NCBI GenBank assembly: GCA_013398295.1
Contig: VZSF01007808.1
Coordinates: 124,001-188,000, forward strand
Origin: Chionis minor
Taxonomy: Eukaryota; Chordata; Aves; Charadriiformes; Chionididae
DNA length: 64,000 bases
Direction: 5' to 3'
Position 1 is the stretch's first letter, and each line of letters opens with the position of its first letter. The notes beneath the pieces were generated by a model that was not told the DNA's origin, made no database searches, and saw only the letters and a list, made by a program, of their open reading frames with translations. The position numbers and the translations under genes are program-made. Below, in pieces: positions 48,441 through 60,293 of the stretch.

Positions 48441-50984
48441 ATAATATTGTAACAACCACAGTTATTTTTCTTGTGGATAATGTAAGACCAGTGGTTAAAG
48501 ACACTTGGAAAACACTGCTTAGCAGTGGATTTCAGTGAAATATCAGTTCGTCTACCTACATGGACTCTCCAAATTTTGGCTTCCCTTTGCTGGAAGGTTA
48601 CTGTAGCCAGACCGATATATCATGGAAGTATAATTGCCAAGTTTTGAGTAAGTCCAAGGTGTGGGAAAACCTGCAGAAGCTTGCGGACTTTTCTGTACCA
48701 TCTTCAAGCATTTAAAGCTGAAAGGTTTTCTCAAACAATTATTTTTATAACATATTAGCAATTGCAGAAATAGCAACCAGCATGAAAAACTTTAACAACA
48801 ATTTAATTCAGCTGCATCCTTAACTTTGGATGGAATTTTTACACAAAGTTGGGTTTAAAATAGTCTCCATCATCTTTTTTGGTAATTACACCTTCAAAAA
48901 AACCCAGATCTGTTTGAATCCTCGAATTGGTCATGGTGATGTGAATATTTGTTAATTCTTTAGACTTTTATAGACTATGGTGGAAAAGTGTTGCTCCCCA
49001 ACACTAAGGCCTGACCTTTTTTCTGCACGCTGTGCTGTGACTTTGCACACCCCCTGTACAAGATGGGTGGCGTAAAGGAATTCAGCAGTGGTACAGTACA
49101 GAGGATTTCCATATCTTGTCCTCTTGGCTTGTGCTAGTGAGAAACAAGGAGGTTTGATTTAGTTCATTCAGTAGCTTTAACTCCTACCTGTAAATGAACA
49201 GAGAGGCTTGTTTGGAAGCAAGTTTTTATTAAGAGGAGGCTGAGTACCATCCGTCCACCCGCAGTACCATCAGGTTGGATAACTGCCATGCAATCTAGTC
49301 CCCAAATTGCCGTGTGGAAAACGAAAACCTGGATGGCACCTCCTTGTGCCCATTCTGCCCTGGAGGTGCCAGCAGAGCCAGCTCTCACGGCCGACTTTGG
49401 CTGCACTCGCTGGACCCCTGTTGCCTAAATATGTGGCGAGGCGGGGAAATGTTAAAAACAGCAATGCATTATCCACTGTCAATATTGATACTGAAAAGCT
49501 TACTCCTTTCTTTTGACAGAAAAGATGTCTTTTTCCTGCCAGCAGTTCCCTCTTCTCTGGATGGATTAATCTCCGAAACACTGCTGGCAGTCAGCACAGA
49601 CGCACAAATGGCATGTAGGGCAGGCCATAAGCGAGGCTAAAGGTAAAAGAGAAAACATTCTAATTCTGCGTAATTCAGTGCATTGCATGTAGACAACACG
49701 GAGAAAATAGAGAAAAAAAGTAAAAAAAAAAAGGTTTATCTCTGAAGTCGCAACGACCCAAGAAGCCCCCTGTGCTACCCCACCTTGGCACATCGTGGCA
49801 ATGAAATACGAGTCAGCAAAGTCTCCCCAAGGTGAATCCTGACACAGCAGCCACCAGGAATGTGGCATTATGTCCCAAAAAAGGGCTTTTACTTTGCAGG
49901 TGGGTGCAGCGCATTTCTCTGCGGGTCACGGTGGAGATTGCATTTCAGGTCAGCAGCCTAATGAGGAGTCACCCTGCCAGGCGAAGGAATTGCCATATGG
50001 CTTTTTTTTTTCCCCCTGCTTAACACGTTATGAAAGCTAAAAGAAACAGCATTCAGAGCAGCCTTGGATTGTGCGGAATTCGTGGGGTAAACGGGACTAA
50101 ACGTGCGATGCAGTTTGCGAACAAATGCTAGCAAAATTAGTTTTGTACCCAGCAATATTGTTTTTCTGCTGTTTTAACAGATTCTGACAGTTATTGTTTA
50201 GCATAGCTTGGCAGCGTATAAAAAGATTTGTTCTCTAAACAAGACCCCACTTAATTGTTTACCAGCATCTCCTTTTCTGTTTCATATAAGTAGAGGCAGC
50301 TTCCAGATTTGTTCTGCTGCGGAAGAAGGCATTGAAATAAGTCTGCTGGGTAGGTTGGCCTTGCAGATATTTCCAGGGAAATCAGTCACTTGCAGACTGG
50401 AAGTTCCTTGCCCTGTAAATAAATTGTGATCAAAGGGCTACAGTCTGGCACCCAGGTGCTGCACGTTGCCGTTGGGGGAAGAACTACCTGGAGTTTGGGA
50501 GTGAGAAGAAACCAATTTGGGGAGAATCGGGGATGGGGTTTTGTGTTCAGCTGGCAAATACTTGGCAAAAATATTAATGGCCAAAAGACTTAAAAATTTA
50601 GACATTATAATTATTTTTTTTTAAATTTTGCCAAGGTTTTTCGGGGACTTATTCTGTCTGTCTGTCAGTCTGTCCCGCCTGTTTCCCTCACTTTCTCTTT
50701 TTGAGTGGGGGGTTGAGAGGCTGGCAAAGGGATAGACTCCAGATGTCAGGGAAAAATTAAAAAAAAAAGGGAAAAAACCCCGAGACCCAAACCACAACCC
50801 AGAACCGATTCCACCAGAAAAGGTTTGAATGAATGGACTCCACAGTCCAACAGCCCGTGGACCTCAGCTCCATTTAGCAAAGGCATTATCTGTGCCAGGA
50901 GCGATGCTGCCTCCTGACTGTATTTGTACTCCAAGCTCATTCCCGTTCAGCGGAAGTGCCCTGGGTCGGCCAGTGTTCAGCTAG
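48441..50984. other. Unique non-coding DNA
   Basis: Contains a short A-run near 49720, a T-run near 50002 and a CTGT microsatellite at 50652-50674. 49160-49870 carries overlapping frames near 100 codons on both strands without recognisable domains. Confidence 0.6.
50652..50674 (+). repeat. CTGT microsatellite, imperfect
   Basis: TTCTGTCTGTCTGTCAGTCT followed by GTC; about five tetramer units with one change. Confidence 0.8.
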
Positions 50985-51310
50985 GTAACCCCAAGGTCAG
51001 GTTTAATTGCTCTAAAAGGTGGCACATGGCAATGAATGAGCTCTAATGATTTAGATAGTATCTATTTCACATCAAGAAGTTTCCACTCAGAGCAGACCTA
51101 ATCGAAAGTAATCTGAAAATTAGGGAAAATAAAAACCATGCCCACAGTGACCTAAATGCTTATTTCCTTGAATTTTATGCCCTAAATAACCTCATTCCTG
51201 GGAAGTTTAAATTTTCCCTTCTGCTAAATATACAATTGCCTGGGAGAAATGATTGGTCATAATCAAGCTTTTTAAAGCCGCAACTGTTAAAATATTATTG
51301 CCCTACTAAG
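50985..51310. promoter_or_regulatory. Candidate enhancer-like stretch
   Basis: Repeat-free with GTTTAATTGC, AATGAATGAGCTCTAATGAT, GATTGGTCATAATC and TTAAAATATTATTG words. This is a composition-only suggestion of a conserved element. Confidence 0.22.
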
Positions 51311-51428
51311 AATTTTGGAGGGGAAAGCAGCCAGTACAGAGGGACGGAGTGAATATCCCCAGGCTGTCAGAGCAAATGTCCATGGGAACTCTACTCATGC
51401 TTTCACATTTTTATGTATATGTTTATAT

Positions 51429-51454
51429 NNNNNNNNNNNNNNNNNNNNNNNNNN
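51429..51454. other. Assembly gap (26 N)
   Basis: Twenty-six undetermined bases sit between the microsatellite and the CR1 octamer tail. Both neighbours are slippage-prone, so the true length may differ from the N count. A short open frame reported across it is meaningless. Confidence 0.99.
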
Positions 51455-51531
51455 ATCATAGAATCATAGAATCACTTGGGTTGGAAGAGACCTTCAAGAT
51501 CATCAAGTCCCACCATAAACCTATGCCAAAA
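51455..51531 (-). mobile_element. CR1 LINE fragment, 3' end
   Basis: The plus strand reads ATCATAGAATCATAGAATCA (two tail octamers), TTGGAAGAGACCTTCAAGAT, CATAAACCTATGCCAAAA. It is the same subfamily as the copies at 21784 and 60294. The octamer tail abuts the N gap and may continue into it. Confidence 0.94.
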
Positions 51532-51626
51532 TACTTATGTATACGTATATATTTTTATACATAAGTGTATGTGTATATATACACATGGGGCGTGTATTTA
51601 CATATATATGCAGTGTGTGTGTGTGT

Positions 51627-52877
51627 TTAGGTACGAGACATTTAATATCCTTAGTTTCACCTCCTGCTTTCACAAATAAATAATGATTTACCTCTTCAGA
51701 GGAAAGTGCAAATCTTTCGCAGCCTCACTTAAAAGAGGTAGAGTGGAAAACCATAGGAGAAGCCAACGTGTGCTGGGCTGTGCCGTGGTCTGCGCTGGCA
51801 CAACGTCCCCGCCAGGAGCGATGTCCTCGTGTCCACCTGGCTCTGAGCCACCATCGTCTTGCCATATACGTCTCCTGCTTGTGCTTTACGCTCCCTCCCT
51901 GGCCTCTGCACCCTCATGTCTTTAGGCAAAACAGGGATTGCACAAACTCTGTGGTCAGGAAAAGGCTATCGTATGTCCACGGCCAGATGGGAAACGTTTG
52001 CTGACGAGACGTTGAAGACTTCACAGATGTCTTCAGGTAACCCCAGCAGGTTAGGCACCTCCGACCCACACATGCGCCACCAGGGTCAGGGCAGCTACAT
52101 TTTTTTGCCCGGTGCTTTGTTGCGGTCAGATACAACCTTATGAAAGCAGAGGTTTTGCACATACTCTACACATCAGTCAGGCATTTCCAGGTAAACGTGG
52201 GATGACCCGATGGTCGGCCAAGCCATGGGGGCTGAAACTTCTGAACTTTCTGCGCCGTGAGCCATTGTGTGGTGCCAGCGTTTGTGCTGGGAAATCCCAG
52301 GCAGAAACACGTTAGCCCTCTTGTCAGTCATACAACCCTACACTCACCATCGAAGAGGCTGTGGGATTTGGTTTGCTAGCAATTAACATATTGAAGTATT
52401 TGTTTGGAAAAGCTAGTGATTCCTTTATGACCTTGAGCCATCAAAGACTAAGTATGCAATTAGTTTTAGCTGCGGCGAAGCATTTAAAGTCAAGCATGTG
52501 CTTTAGTGCTTTGATAAATCAGGGCATAGCAGAAACAAATTTGAAAATAAAAAATATACAGAATGTTGAAGGGGAAACCCTTTCAGCTTGCAATCAGGCC
52601 ATTTTTACAGGATGCTCACGTTACGCAGCTCTTTTGCTTGACGACAATATTGTGCTCTCTGGTGATGTTATTGCCTGTACGCAGATAAAGCTAAATATGC
52701 GCTGCCCTATTGCAACACTGGCCGAGCCCAAGCTGCCCAAATCCCATGTTGTGCTCAGCCCAGAGCTGTGTAATTCAGCCCAGGGGAAGATGAAGGGCTT
52801 CGAAGAAGCAGAAACCAATCTTGTGCTGCTTTCAGGTACAGATGGAACTCTATCTAGTTTAAATTTTAAATCAATTT
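51627..52877. other. Unique non-coding DNA
   Basis: A 173-codon frame (52361-52882, plus) is present, but it opens with GTG, has no recognisable domain and closes inside the next CR1. Its length is within chance expectation for a window of this size. No splice or promoter context supports it. Confidence 0.55.
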
Positions 52878-53208
52878 CATAGAATCACAGAATCTTACAA
52901 TGGTTTGGGTTGGAAGGGCCTTCAAGCCCATCCAGTCCCACACCCCTGCCCTGGGCAGGGCACCTCCCACTAGACCAGGTTGCTCCAAGCTCCATCCAAC
53001 CTGGCCTTGCACCTCCAGGGATGGGGCAGCCACAGCTTCTCTGGGCAACCCCGGCCAGGGGCTCACCACTCGCACAGGCAGGAATTTCTCCCCAATATCT
53101 CATCTAAATCTCCTTTCTTCCAGTTTGAGGCCATTCCCCCTTGTCCTGTCACTACATGCCCTTGTGAAAAGTCCATCCCCAGCTTTCTTGTAGGCCCCCT
53201 TCAGATTT
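52878..53208 (-). mobile_element. CR1 LINE fragment, 3' end, second subfamily
   Basis: The plus strand reads TCATAGAATCACAGAATC, GGTTGGAAGGGCCTTCAAG, CCCTGCCCTGGGCAGGGCAC, ACCTCCAGGGATGGGGCAGC, CCCTTGTCCTGTCACTACAT and TTTCTTGTAGGCCCCCTTC. About 330 bases of the same subfamily as 30360-30587 and 14448-14880, with low divergence between these copies, so probably a relatively young insertion. Confidence 0.95.
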
Positions 53209-53234
53209 CAGGAGAGGAAAATTACAAGGATAAA

Positions 53235-53304
53235 GATGGTTAGAACCATATAACTGTTATAATCATAATGATGGTTAAAACCATATAGCCATTACAACCA
53301 TAAA
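53235..53304 (+). repeat. 35-bp imperfect tandem duplication
   Basis: Copy 1 (53235-53269) and copy 2 (53270-53304) share GATGGTTARAACCATATARC and a following TTAYAAYCATAA core. Each copy contains the palindromic word ATGGTT-NN-AACCAT. It begins about 27 bases beyond the 5' end of the adjacent CR1. Confidence 0.85.
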
Positions 53305-54986
53305 TGGCCTTAGGGGTACAAATAGTACTGTAGAACTTTCCTAAGAGAATTTCATGGCTACTCATCTCCAAATTAATAGGATTTAGACTTTCAACAATTT
53401 GTCCAGAAGGCCCAGCTGTGGGGAAGGAGGTGGTGATGGCTTCTGTGCTAAACTAAAACACCCTTGCAAGTCTCCATGGGGACACTGAAGAACAAGAAAT
53501 GGAAAACACAACCAGCATTTTGGCTAGCTCCCGGGGGAAAGCAAAAGGGAAGAACTCAGTAATCAACCCCCTGCACAGAAATTTGCTGGGTGCACGATGG
53601 CAAACCAAGACGTGTATGATGGGAAAGCAAGATAATCCACTTATTTCGGTGGTAATTAATAATTTGCTTACAGCCTCTGGCCACGTTGAATTTTCACAAG
53701 TTGCTGTTTCTTCTCACCTGTGTAACGTCTTGGTGCCGTTGCTCAATGCTTTACTGCCTTCCTAATATAAAGGCTCCCAGGATAGCTCGTTCTGGGGTGG
53801 TGATGGTGGTGCAGCCAGGGAGCGGGTCAGGATCTGGCACGGCTGCAGGCCTGGAGCGGCAGCAGCCGCTGAGGTCCGAACCTGTAGGAGAAACTGCTCG
53901 AGGGAAACAAAAACGCAAGAAAGATGGACGCAGTTCCAAGGGATGGAAGACATTGTCTTTTCTTTACGAAAAGAAAGAGGAATTTAGGGGACAATTTAGG
54001 GGACAGAGAGGCAAATGCCCTTGTCTGTCTGGAATTACATTCCTGTGCCTGGATGTCAGTCCTACAGCCTGCGGACCAGCGGTCCCTGGATGCGGAGGAT
54101 GCCGCTGGTGCGGGCAGTGCGATCGTGTCACACAAAGCGGTGGAAAATGGGGCCATCCCACCACCCTTCTGTGTTCCAAAATGCCTCTTTCTTTCTTCCT
54201 CTGTTACCATCTAGGCATCTTGTTGCAAAACATGGACATTTTAAACTATAATTTGCCTTTGCTGAGCTATTGATCCTGATTGTGCCTGAGATTTGGGAGT
54301 TTCCCAAATACAATAAGTGTGTTTACATGCAGTAGTCAGAGAGGAAATTACATGTGAAAGCACTCAATAAGGACATGGTATTTTGTTGCAATTATACATA
54401 AGCCTTGTGTTTACATGGGGTTTTTAAGGAGAATTCAAAGCATATCTCCTTTTTGTGATGCATCAACAAGCATATCAAATGATTGTTCAAAAAGCTTGTG
54501 CTTTTTGCAAAAATAGAAACCAAATGGCTGAGTAATTTCCAACAGAAAAAAAACCTGCTATAGCAATTCCATGGTCTATTTAAAACTCCTTTATAAAACC
54601 TTTTAAATAATAAAACTCTACACTCCCAATTAAAAAAAAACTACTGGCTCTGTTGGTTTCACGTTTCTAAACATTGTACATTGTAGGGCCATTATATGAA
54701 CTGCATATTTCTCCCCCTCCAAAGATCACACGTTCCACTCTTTCTCTTCTGCAGTTGCTCCTCTGGTCTGACCCTTTCCCGGACATGGTGACGGTCCCAC
54801 GAGGCACTCCATGGCCCACGTCCTTGGCACGGCTTGGGAAGTGACTGAGGCTCTTGGAAGCAATTGTCTTTCGTGGCACTTGGACTTTGCTGTGGTGAGG
54901 GCATGCTGGCTGTCACCGCTCGAGTCTCCTGCCCTTGGCTGTGCTGGTGCTGTGTGGGAGCGCTCCTTCTGAACCCGAAAAGCAAC
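53305..54986. other. Unique non-coding DNA, GC-richer at 53790-54150
   Basis: A CpG-richer patch produces long frames on both strands, including 195 codons on plus (53686-54273, opening with TTG). A 12-base direct duplication AATTTAGGGGAC lies at 53981-54004. No domain is recognised, and the frames overlap each other antisense, as expected from composition. Confidence 0.55.
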
Positions 54987-55028
54987 GGGAAGGGAAGGGA
55001 AGGGAAGGGAAGGGAAGGGAAGGGAAGG
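54987..55028 (+). repeat. GGGAA microsatellite, about 8 units
   Basis: Perfect GGGAA repeats. Every four units satisfy a G-quadruplex pattern with 2-base loops, and the whole tract is a homopurine run able to form triplex DNA. It is likely length-polymorphic. Confidence 0.97.
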
Positions 55029-58000
55029 TTGTAAACTTTCAGCTAAGCAGACAAAGTCTCCTTTGGGAAGGGGTGATTGCAAAATGGAAGCTGATGCCAA
55101 AGCCACTCAGAATGCTTCCCCCCCGCTCCCCTCCCGGTACATTTCTATCATGGAGCAACACAAGCTCTGGCAGCAGGGTCAGGCAGCACTGTTCGACTTT
55201 TCCTTGCCTGCATCCCTGCAGCTTGTCTTACAGCCCCAGCCCGGAGTGCTGGGCGCGGGGCTGCTCCCGCCACAGGTGTGCGGAGAGCATGGCGCACGGA
55301 GCACATGTTTGTCTGTGAGCAGTGTCATTAGTTCAAACCTTTTAATTAAAGTCTCCTTTGTTATATTAACTCCCTTTTTCTGTGGCCACTAGAAAGTCTC
55401 GTTCAAGTGTCCCACTTGGACCTCAGCTAGGCTCGGGCTACATTCAAAGGACATGTCTAACCTCCCAGTTCACGTTACAGAGGCCCCTTAAAAACAATTC
55501 TCCTCTTCCCTAACAGAAAGGACCGGTAATTTAGCCTCAAAACAAACAAGTTAAACACATTACAAACTAAACCCATGATCTTTGCACTCCCATTACGGCA
55601 GCGGGCTGGCTAACATCATGCGTAAACAGGCAGATTGGCTAATTCACTCCTACTGTAAACAGGATACGTTGCGTTGTGCAGCCGCATGGCACCTTGGCTT
55701 CTGCATCTGTCCAGGCCAGCGGGCCGGGATGTGGGGCGAGGTGACAGTGACATGGGGTGGGGGGACGGCGGCGTACGCTCCCTGAGAGCAAACAGAGGGG
55801 ATTTAGACTCAGTTTAATCCCTTAGGTGAGGTTAAGGTGCTTGCCAGGTCTGTGGCGGTGCGCGCACGTTTGAAAACAGCTGCCTGTGCTCCCTCGGGTG
55901 TCTGATGAGCTCAGGAAGGACATCCCTGCCGGCCACATCCCTGCGTCCAGGCGGCTGCTCCGCAACGGAGCGCTCTGCGCATTCCTCTGTCCCCTTCGCC
56001 TGGCCTGATGCGTTGCTCCCCCCTCTCATGGCCTCCCAGTAACTGAAACAAGGCGGGGCCGGCAAAGTCTGCTCCTGCTGGAGACCCGGACGTGGCCCTC
56101 GGGTAACAGAGCGTGTTGGACCAGAGCTTTTTTGGGGTGGAAAAGGATGAAAACTTCTACGGGCAGCTCCCCCCCACCCCCCGCAGGACAGCCTGGGCCT
56201 GGGCTCCTGCCCCCTCGCCTTGCAGCTGCCAGGCTGGGGGGATCTGAGCACCTTCGGGAATGGAAGTGCCCTTACCATGCCCGGCTGACCAAGGTGGGCA
56301 GCCCAGGATGCTCTTCCGGCCCTCTGAGCTTCCCAAGCATTTTTCTTCCCTTCCAAATGCTTTTCTAAAGCCAGTCTGAGTCCAGACATACATAAAAGCT
56401 ATCAGCATCGGGCGGATGTTGGTGCACATTTGCTGCAAAAAAAATCAGTTTATGTCTTTACCAGACCTTGCATTGAGAGCTGCTGGGAGCAAACTGGGAG
56501 GTCTCGCTTTTACAGGTCTCATGGTTTTCCCCTGTGATGACATCTCCTGGTGACTCGGCACCCATTTCTACTTGAGTAGTGAAGATCCACAATATTCCTC
56601 TGTTAGTCTCCAAATTTCCAGCCTGCCTCTCTCTTTTGACTTCTCCTCTTTGCTTGGAGGGATCAGTGTTGCACATGAGCAAGCCGAGCAGGGTCCCGCT
56701 CCACATACTCAGTGCTGGTTGTAGTGAATCAGAGGAAACTTTGGTGATTTACATCTTCTGGCATGTGTTTCTATGTTTAATGCTGTTTAATGAAAGCTGC
56801 TTTTCTTATGTGCATGTGTACACACATGTTTTTAGCCATATTTTTCCAATTACTTTCACACTGCAGACCACATTCAAATGGGACTCTTACTCTGGACTGG
56901 TGGTAGTGAAAAGCACGCGGACCTTCTGCCTGCACTTGTGGTATGCTAAAATCTTTTAGTTATTAACAAAGCCATGTTGTTGATAATTTTCTTTTGCAAG
57001 GGGAGATTTAGTGGCCTGGCTGTTTAGATAAAGAGGAGCTTCCATAGAGACCCAGACTGAAAACCATAATATTTCCTTTGCTGTATATTGGGTGATTTCT
57101 CCTGGATGATCTGCCTTAAAATTAATGAATGCTAATACCTCTACCTCTACTTGACTGAGGCACAGGCAACAGTGCAAGTCAAGACCTGGAGTGCACTTCC
57201 CAGAGGAGTCACAGTGCCATCTACCACCTCATGGTAGATGTGGAAACTCACGGCAAAGTGCAAGTCACCTGGGTAGTCTGGGAGCACCAGGCATTTTCCA
57301 GGACGGAGCAGTGCTCGTTTCTGGAGTCACTTTAGCAACCCTGAGCTCTGAAGAAAGTACCTGGTGGTGTTTATCCATATCTAAGCACTTGCAGAAGATG
57401 GCAAAGCAGCAGTCCAGGGCGGCTCATGGAAGTAGCGGTTACCTGTGGGTGAAGACAACACGTTCTTTTCCAGATCCATTCTTCTTCCTTTCATCCCTTC
57501 CATTTTTCCTTTTCTCCAGCAGATCCCCAAGTCGTGGAGTCTGTCTCCAGCCCAGTATGTTACCAACTAGGTATTTGATTCTGCTTTTTCAGCCATCTCC
57601 AGACTCATTTTTATTCACTCAGCGTGGCGGGACAGCGTATAGGAGACACAGCGGGATGGGACTGACAAGCGTGACCTCATCCGTCCTTCCCCAATCTGTC
57701 GGCCAACCGGCGTTTGAATGACGTAGGCTTGCTTTTCTTTGAACCCGAGAAGAACAGAAATGTGCATGCCTTCAAAATAGCTGTGCACCTCCACAGGAGA
57801 AATATTTTTCTGATTAATTTCACGTTTATAACTTTCAAATTCAATTAGAGAAAGCATTTCTGTTTTTTAAAACCAGACTTTTCTCATCATCCTATTCCTC
57901 CACTCATGGTCACTTCCAAGCTGCCAGGAGCATGTTGGCAAGTGCTGCTGTTACGGAGGAAGAAGCCTAAAAAGTACTTGGCAGTGTGGTCTTTAGAGGA

Positions 58001-58328
58001 ATCTCATGCCAATAGCTTCCACTTTTAATTTTTGTTACCTAAAAGGGTCCCTTCCCTGGCAGTCTTGCACAGGGGCAGGTGCTACCCCATCCTCGTGGGG
58101 CAGAGGGGGTGGCTGCACGGTGGAAAGGCACTGAAAGGTCTCCCCTCCCAAAAGATGGCTGAGCTGGGGTCTGGGGTCCAGGTGCACAGTGGGGCTCCCC
58201 TCGGTTTTGGCTCAAGGACCACGCTGGGCACACCCCAGCCACTCTCCTGCCATACTTCACAGAGAAACCGGATAAAGCGTGGTTCCTTGTGCAGCAAATG
58301 TGAGGAGCGCTCTTTTCTGCTGGGGTTT
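55029..58328. other. GC-richer unique DNA
   Basis: 55640-56260 is CpG- and C-rich (CCCCCCCACCCCCCGC near 56166-56181). It gives frames up to 185 codons on minus (55832-56389) and 176 codons on plus (57191-57721, opening with GTG). None has recognisable similarity. A 9-bp inverted repeat CATCTACCA/TGGTAGATG lies at 57218-57240. No repeat family is seen before the CR1 at 58329. Confidence 0.55.
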
Positions 58329-59318
58329 TCATAAAATCACCCAGGTTGGAAGAGACCTTGAAGATCATCGAGTCCAACCATCACCTAAGCACTGCCAAAC
58401 CCACCCCTAACCCATGTCCCTCAGCCCCACGCCTGCCCGGCTGGGAAATACCGCCAGGGATGGCGACTCCAGCACTGCCCTGGGCAGCTTTTTCCAATGC
58501 TTGACAACCCTTTCAGTGAAGAAATTCTTCCTAATATCCAATCTAAACCTCCCCTGGCACAACTTGAGGCCATTTCCTCTTGTCCCATCGCTTGTTCCTT
58601 GGGAGAAGAGACCGACCCCCCTGGCTACACCCTCCTCTCAGGCAGCTGTAGAGAGCGAGAAGGTCTCCCCTCAGCCTCCTCTTCTCCAGGCGGAACAACC
58701 CCAGGTCCCTCAGCCGCTCCTCAGGAGACTTGTGCTCCAGACCCCTCACCAGCTCCGCTGCCCTTCTCTGGACACGCTCCAGCCCCTCAGTGTCTGTCTT
58801 GGAGTGAGTGGCCCAAAACCGAACACAGTATTCCAGGTGGGGCCTCACCAGTGCCCAGTACAGGGGGACCATCACTGCCCCCGTCCTGCTGGCCACACTA
58901 TTGCTGACACAGGCCAGGATGCCATTGGCCTCCTTGGCCACCTGGGCGCTCTGCTGGCTTATATCCAGCCGCCTGTCGACCAGCACCCCCAGGCCCTTTT
59001 CCGCCGGGCAGCTTTCCAGCCACTCTGCCCCACGCCTGGAGCGTCCGTGGGGTTGGTGTGACCCACGTGCAGGACCTGGCACTTGCCCTTGCTGACCCTC
59101 ACACCATTGGCCTTGGCCCATCGATGCCGCCTGTCCAGGTCCCTCTGTAGGGCCATTCTGCCCTCCAGCAGATCAACACTCCCACCCAACTTGGTGTCAT
59201 CTGCGAACTTCCTGAGGGTGCGCTCCAGCCCCTCATCCAGGTCGTTGATAAAGATATTGAAGAGAACTGGCCAAAATACTCATACTCTGGTGGCCACTGG
59301 GACACTCTCCTGATACCC
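58329..59318 (-). mobile_element. CR1 LINE, longest copy in the window (about 1 kb)
   Basis: The 3' end is at the left: TCATAAAATCACCCAGGTTG, GAAGATCATCGAGTCCAACC, then ORF2 sequence to about 59318, where similarity fades (AACTGGCCAAAATACTC). It is 5'-truncated, keeping roughly the last kilobase of an element whose full length is several kb. The terminal octamer is mutated (ATAAAATC), indicating some age. It faces the plus-strand CR1 at 60294, about 1 kb away. Confidence 0.95.
58407..59318 (-). pseudogene. CR1 ORF2 remnant: C-terminal part of reverse transcriptase
   Basis: CR1 ORF2 encodes an endonuclease and reverse transcriptase that copies the element's RNA into the genome. Only the C-terminal portion is here. 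Reading down the minus strand, the segment FINDLDEG leads to the catalytic motif FADD (59196-59207, the FxDD/YxDD box holding two metal-binding aspartates), then [20 protein letters not shown]. After a frameshift near 59030-59050 come [32 protein letters not shown] and [16 protein letters not shown] second frameshift lies near 58615. The conserved stop (GGT TAG context) is at 58407-58409. The N-terminal endonuclease and most RT motifs are absent, so it cannot be functional. The assignment to CR1 is firm. Confidence 0.9.
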
Positions 59319-60293
59319 TGGAGAGCCGCAAAGTGCTCTTCCGCACAGGTGGGAGCAGCTGGGGAGCCAGCTCTGGGAGATGACACTGCCCACACCAGCG
59401 CTCGCAGCCCGGGCTCTGGCTCACGGCTTCATCTTTCCCCAACCTCCGGCCCCACAAAAAAAGCTCAGACACGATGTGTTCCTTTTCCATCCCCCAAACT
59501 CCCCAAAACAGAGCGCTACATGGCAGACTCAGGTTAATATCCCAGTTTTCCCTGCTGTTGGAACTCCGGGAGCATCATTCTGATGGTCAAAGCAAGCTGC
59601 TCAGCCCATGCCATGTTTGTCTGCAAGGAAAGGGGATGTTTATGTTTATTCGAATTGATACTGATGGATTACACTTTTGTTCCATTTAGCAGCTGTTTGG
59701 ACCATTTCATACCACAAAAGGAGATTAAGATGCAAAGTACTGTAGGGCTGTGTTATGAATAACAGCTGTTTGATAGCAATAACAATGAATACCAATTTGA
59801 AGTATGGCTTTTAGCTATTGTTATGTCTAAGGTTAGTTTGTTTTTCATATATATAAATACATACATACATAGAGAAAAAAGAAATAGATATAAAAGGACT
59901 ATACCTAAGGTCAAAGCCATGTCTTTCCAGATAAAAGCCCTGAACTTTTCTAGATTTCTTCTCCTAGTCACTCTTTAGGGCAAAAAATGTTGAAGGAGCA
60001 GTGTAACGCGTCTTATGTCTCTGCAGGTAGGTTGGAGTTCGGGAGTCCCACGTGGAGCCATGCGGAAGGGCTGCAGCCAGTCGCACGTGGGTCCGTCAGC
60101 CACAGGCGCGTTGGCTGGCAGCAAAACTAAGCGCATTTTTGGAAGAGAAACGCCTCTTAAATGCTGCATCCTGCCAGTCCACCTTCGATACCCAGAATTA
60201 GCTGCTTGGCCGTGGGATACTGGCAATAACGACGCTCTAAGAAACCTTTAACTCACAGCAGCAGCGACCCTTCTCTCCACTGGAGTTGACAAA
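59319..60293. other. Spacer between inverted CR1 copies
   Basis: Unique sequence, GC-richer at 59320-59520 and AT-rich at 59700-59900, with a TA/CATA microsatellite at 59846-59872. No exon is recognised. It would form the loop if the flanking CR1 copies pair in RNA. Confidence 0.65.
59846..59872 (+). repeat. TA and CATA microsatellite
   Basis: ATATATATAAA is followed by three to four ATAC/CATA units. Short and imperfect. Confidence 0.8.

Larger units (their letters stand above)
51409..51626. repeat. TA/TG microsatellite interrupted by a gap and a CR1 insertion
   Basis: TTATGTATATGTTTATAT lies left of the gap. After the CR1 fragment the sequence resumes as TATGTATACGTATATATTTT, an 18-base palindrome ATGTGTATATATACACAT and a (TG)n run at about 51613-51626. 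The matching composition on both sides shows that the CR1 landed in, or next to, a pre-existing alternating purine-pyrimidine tract. Confidence 0.8.

Noticed and set aside
51565..51586. Palindrome ATGTGTATATATACACAT
   Set aside because: It is a by-product of the TA/TG microsatellite rather than an independent site.
52361..52882. 173-codon plus-strand frame
   Set aside because: It opens with GTG, shows no recognisable domain and closes in a CR1. A frame this long is expected about once by chance in a window of this size and composition.
53686..54273. 195-codon plus-strand frame with a cysteine-rich patch
   Set aside because: It opens with TTG, overlaps several antisense frames in a CpG-rich patch, and the cysteine spacing fits no domain I know.
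55832..56389. 185-codon minus-strand frame
   Set aside because: It has an ATG start, but it lies in GC-rich DNA where stop codons are rare. No similarity, splice sites or codon pattern support it.
57218..57240. 9-bp inverted repeat CATCTACCA/TGGTAGATG with 5-base loop
   Set aside because: Stems of this size are expected a few times by chance in 64 kb.
57191..57721. 176-codon plus-strand frame
   Set aside because: It opens with GTG, includes a translated pyrimidine tract, and has no recognisable domain.
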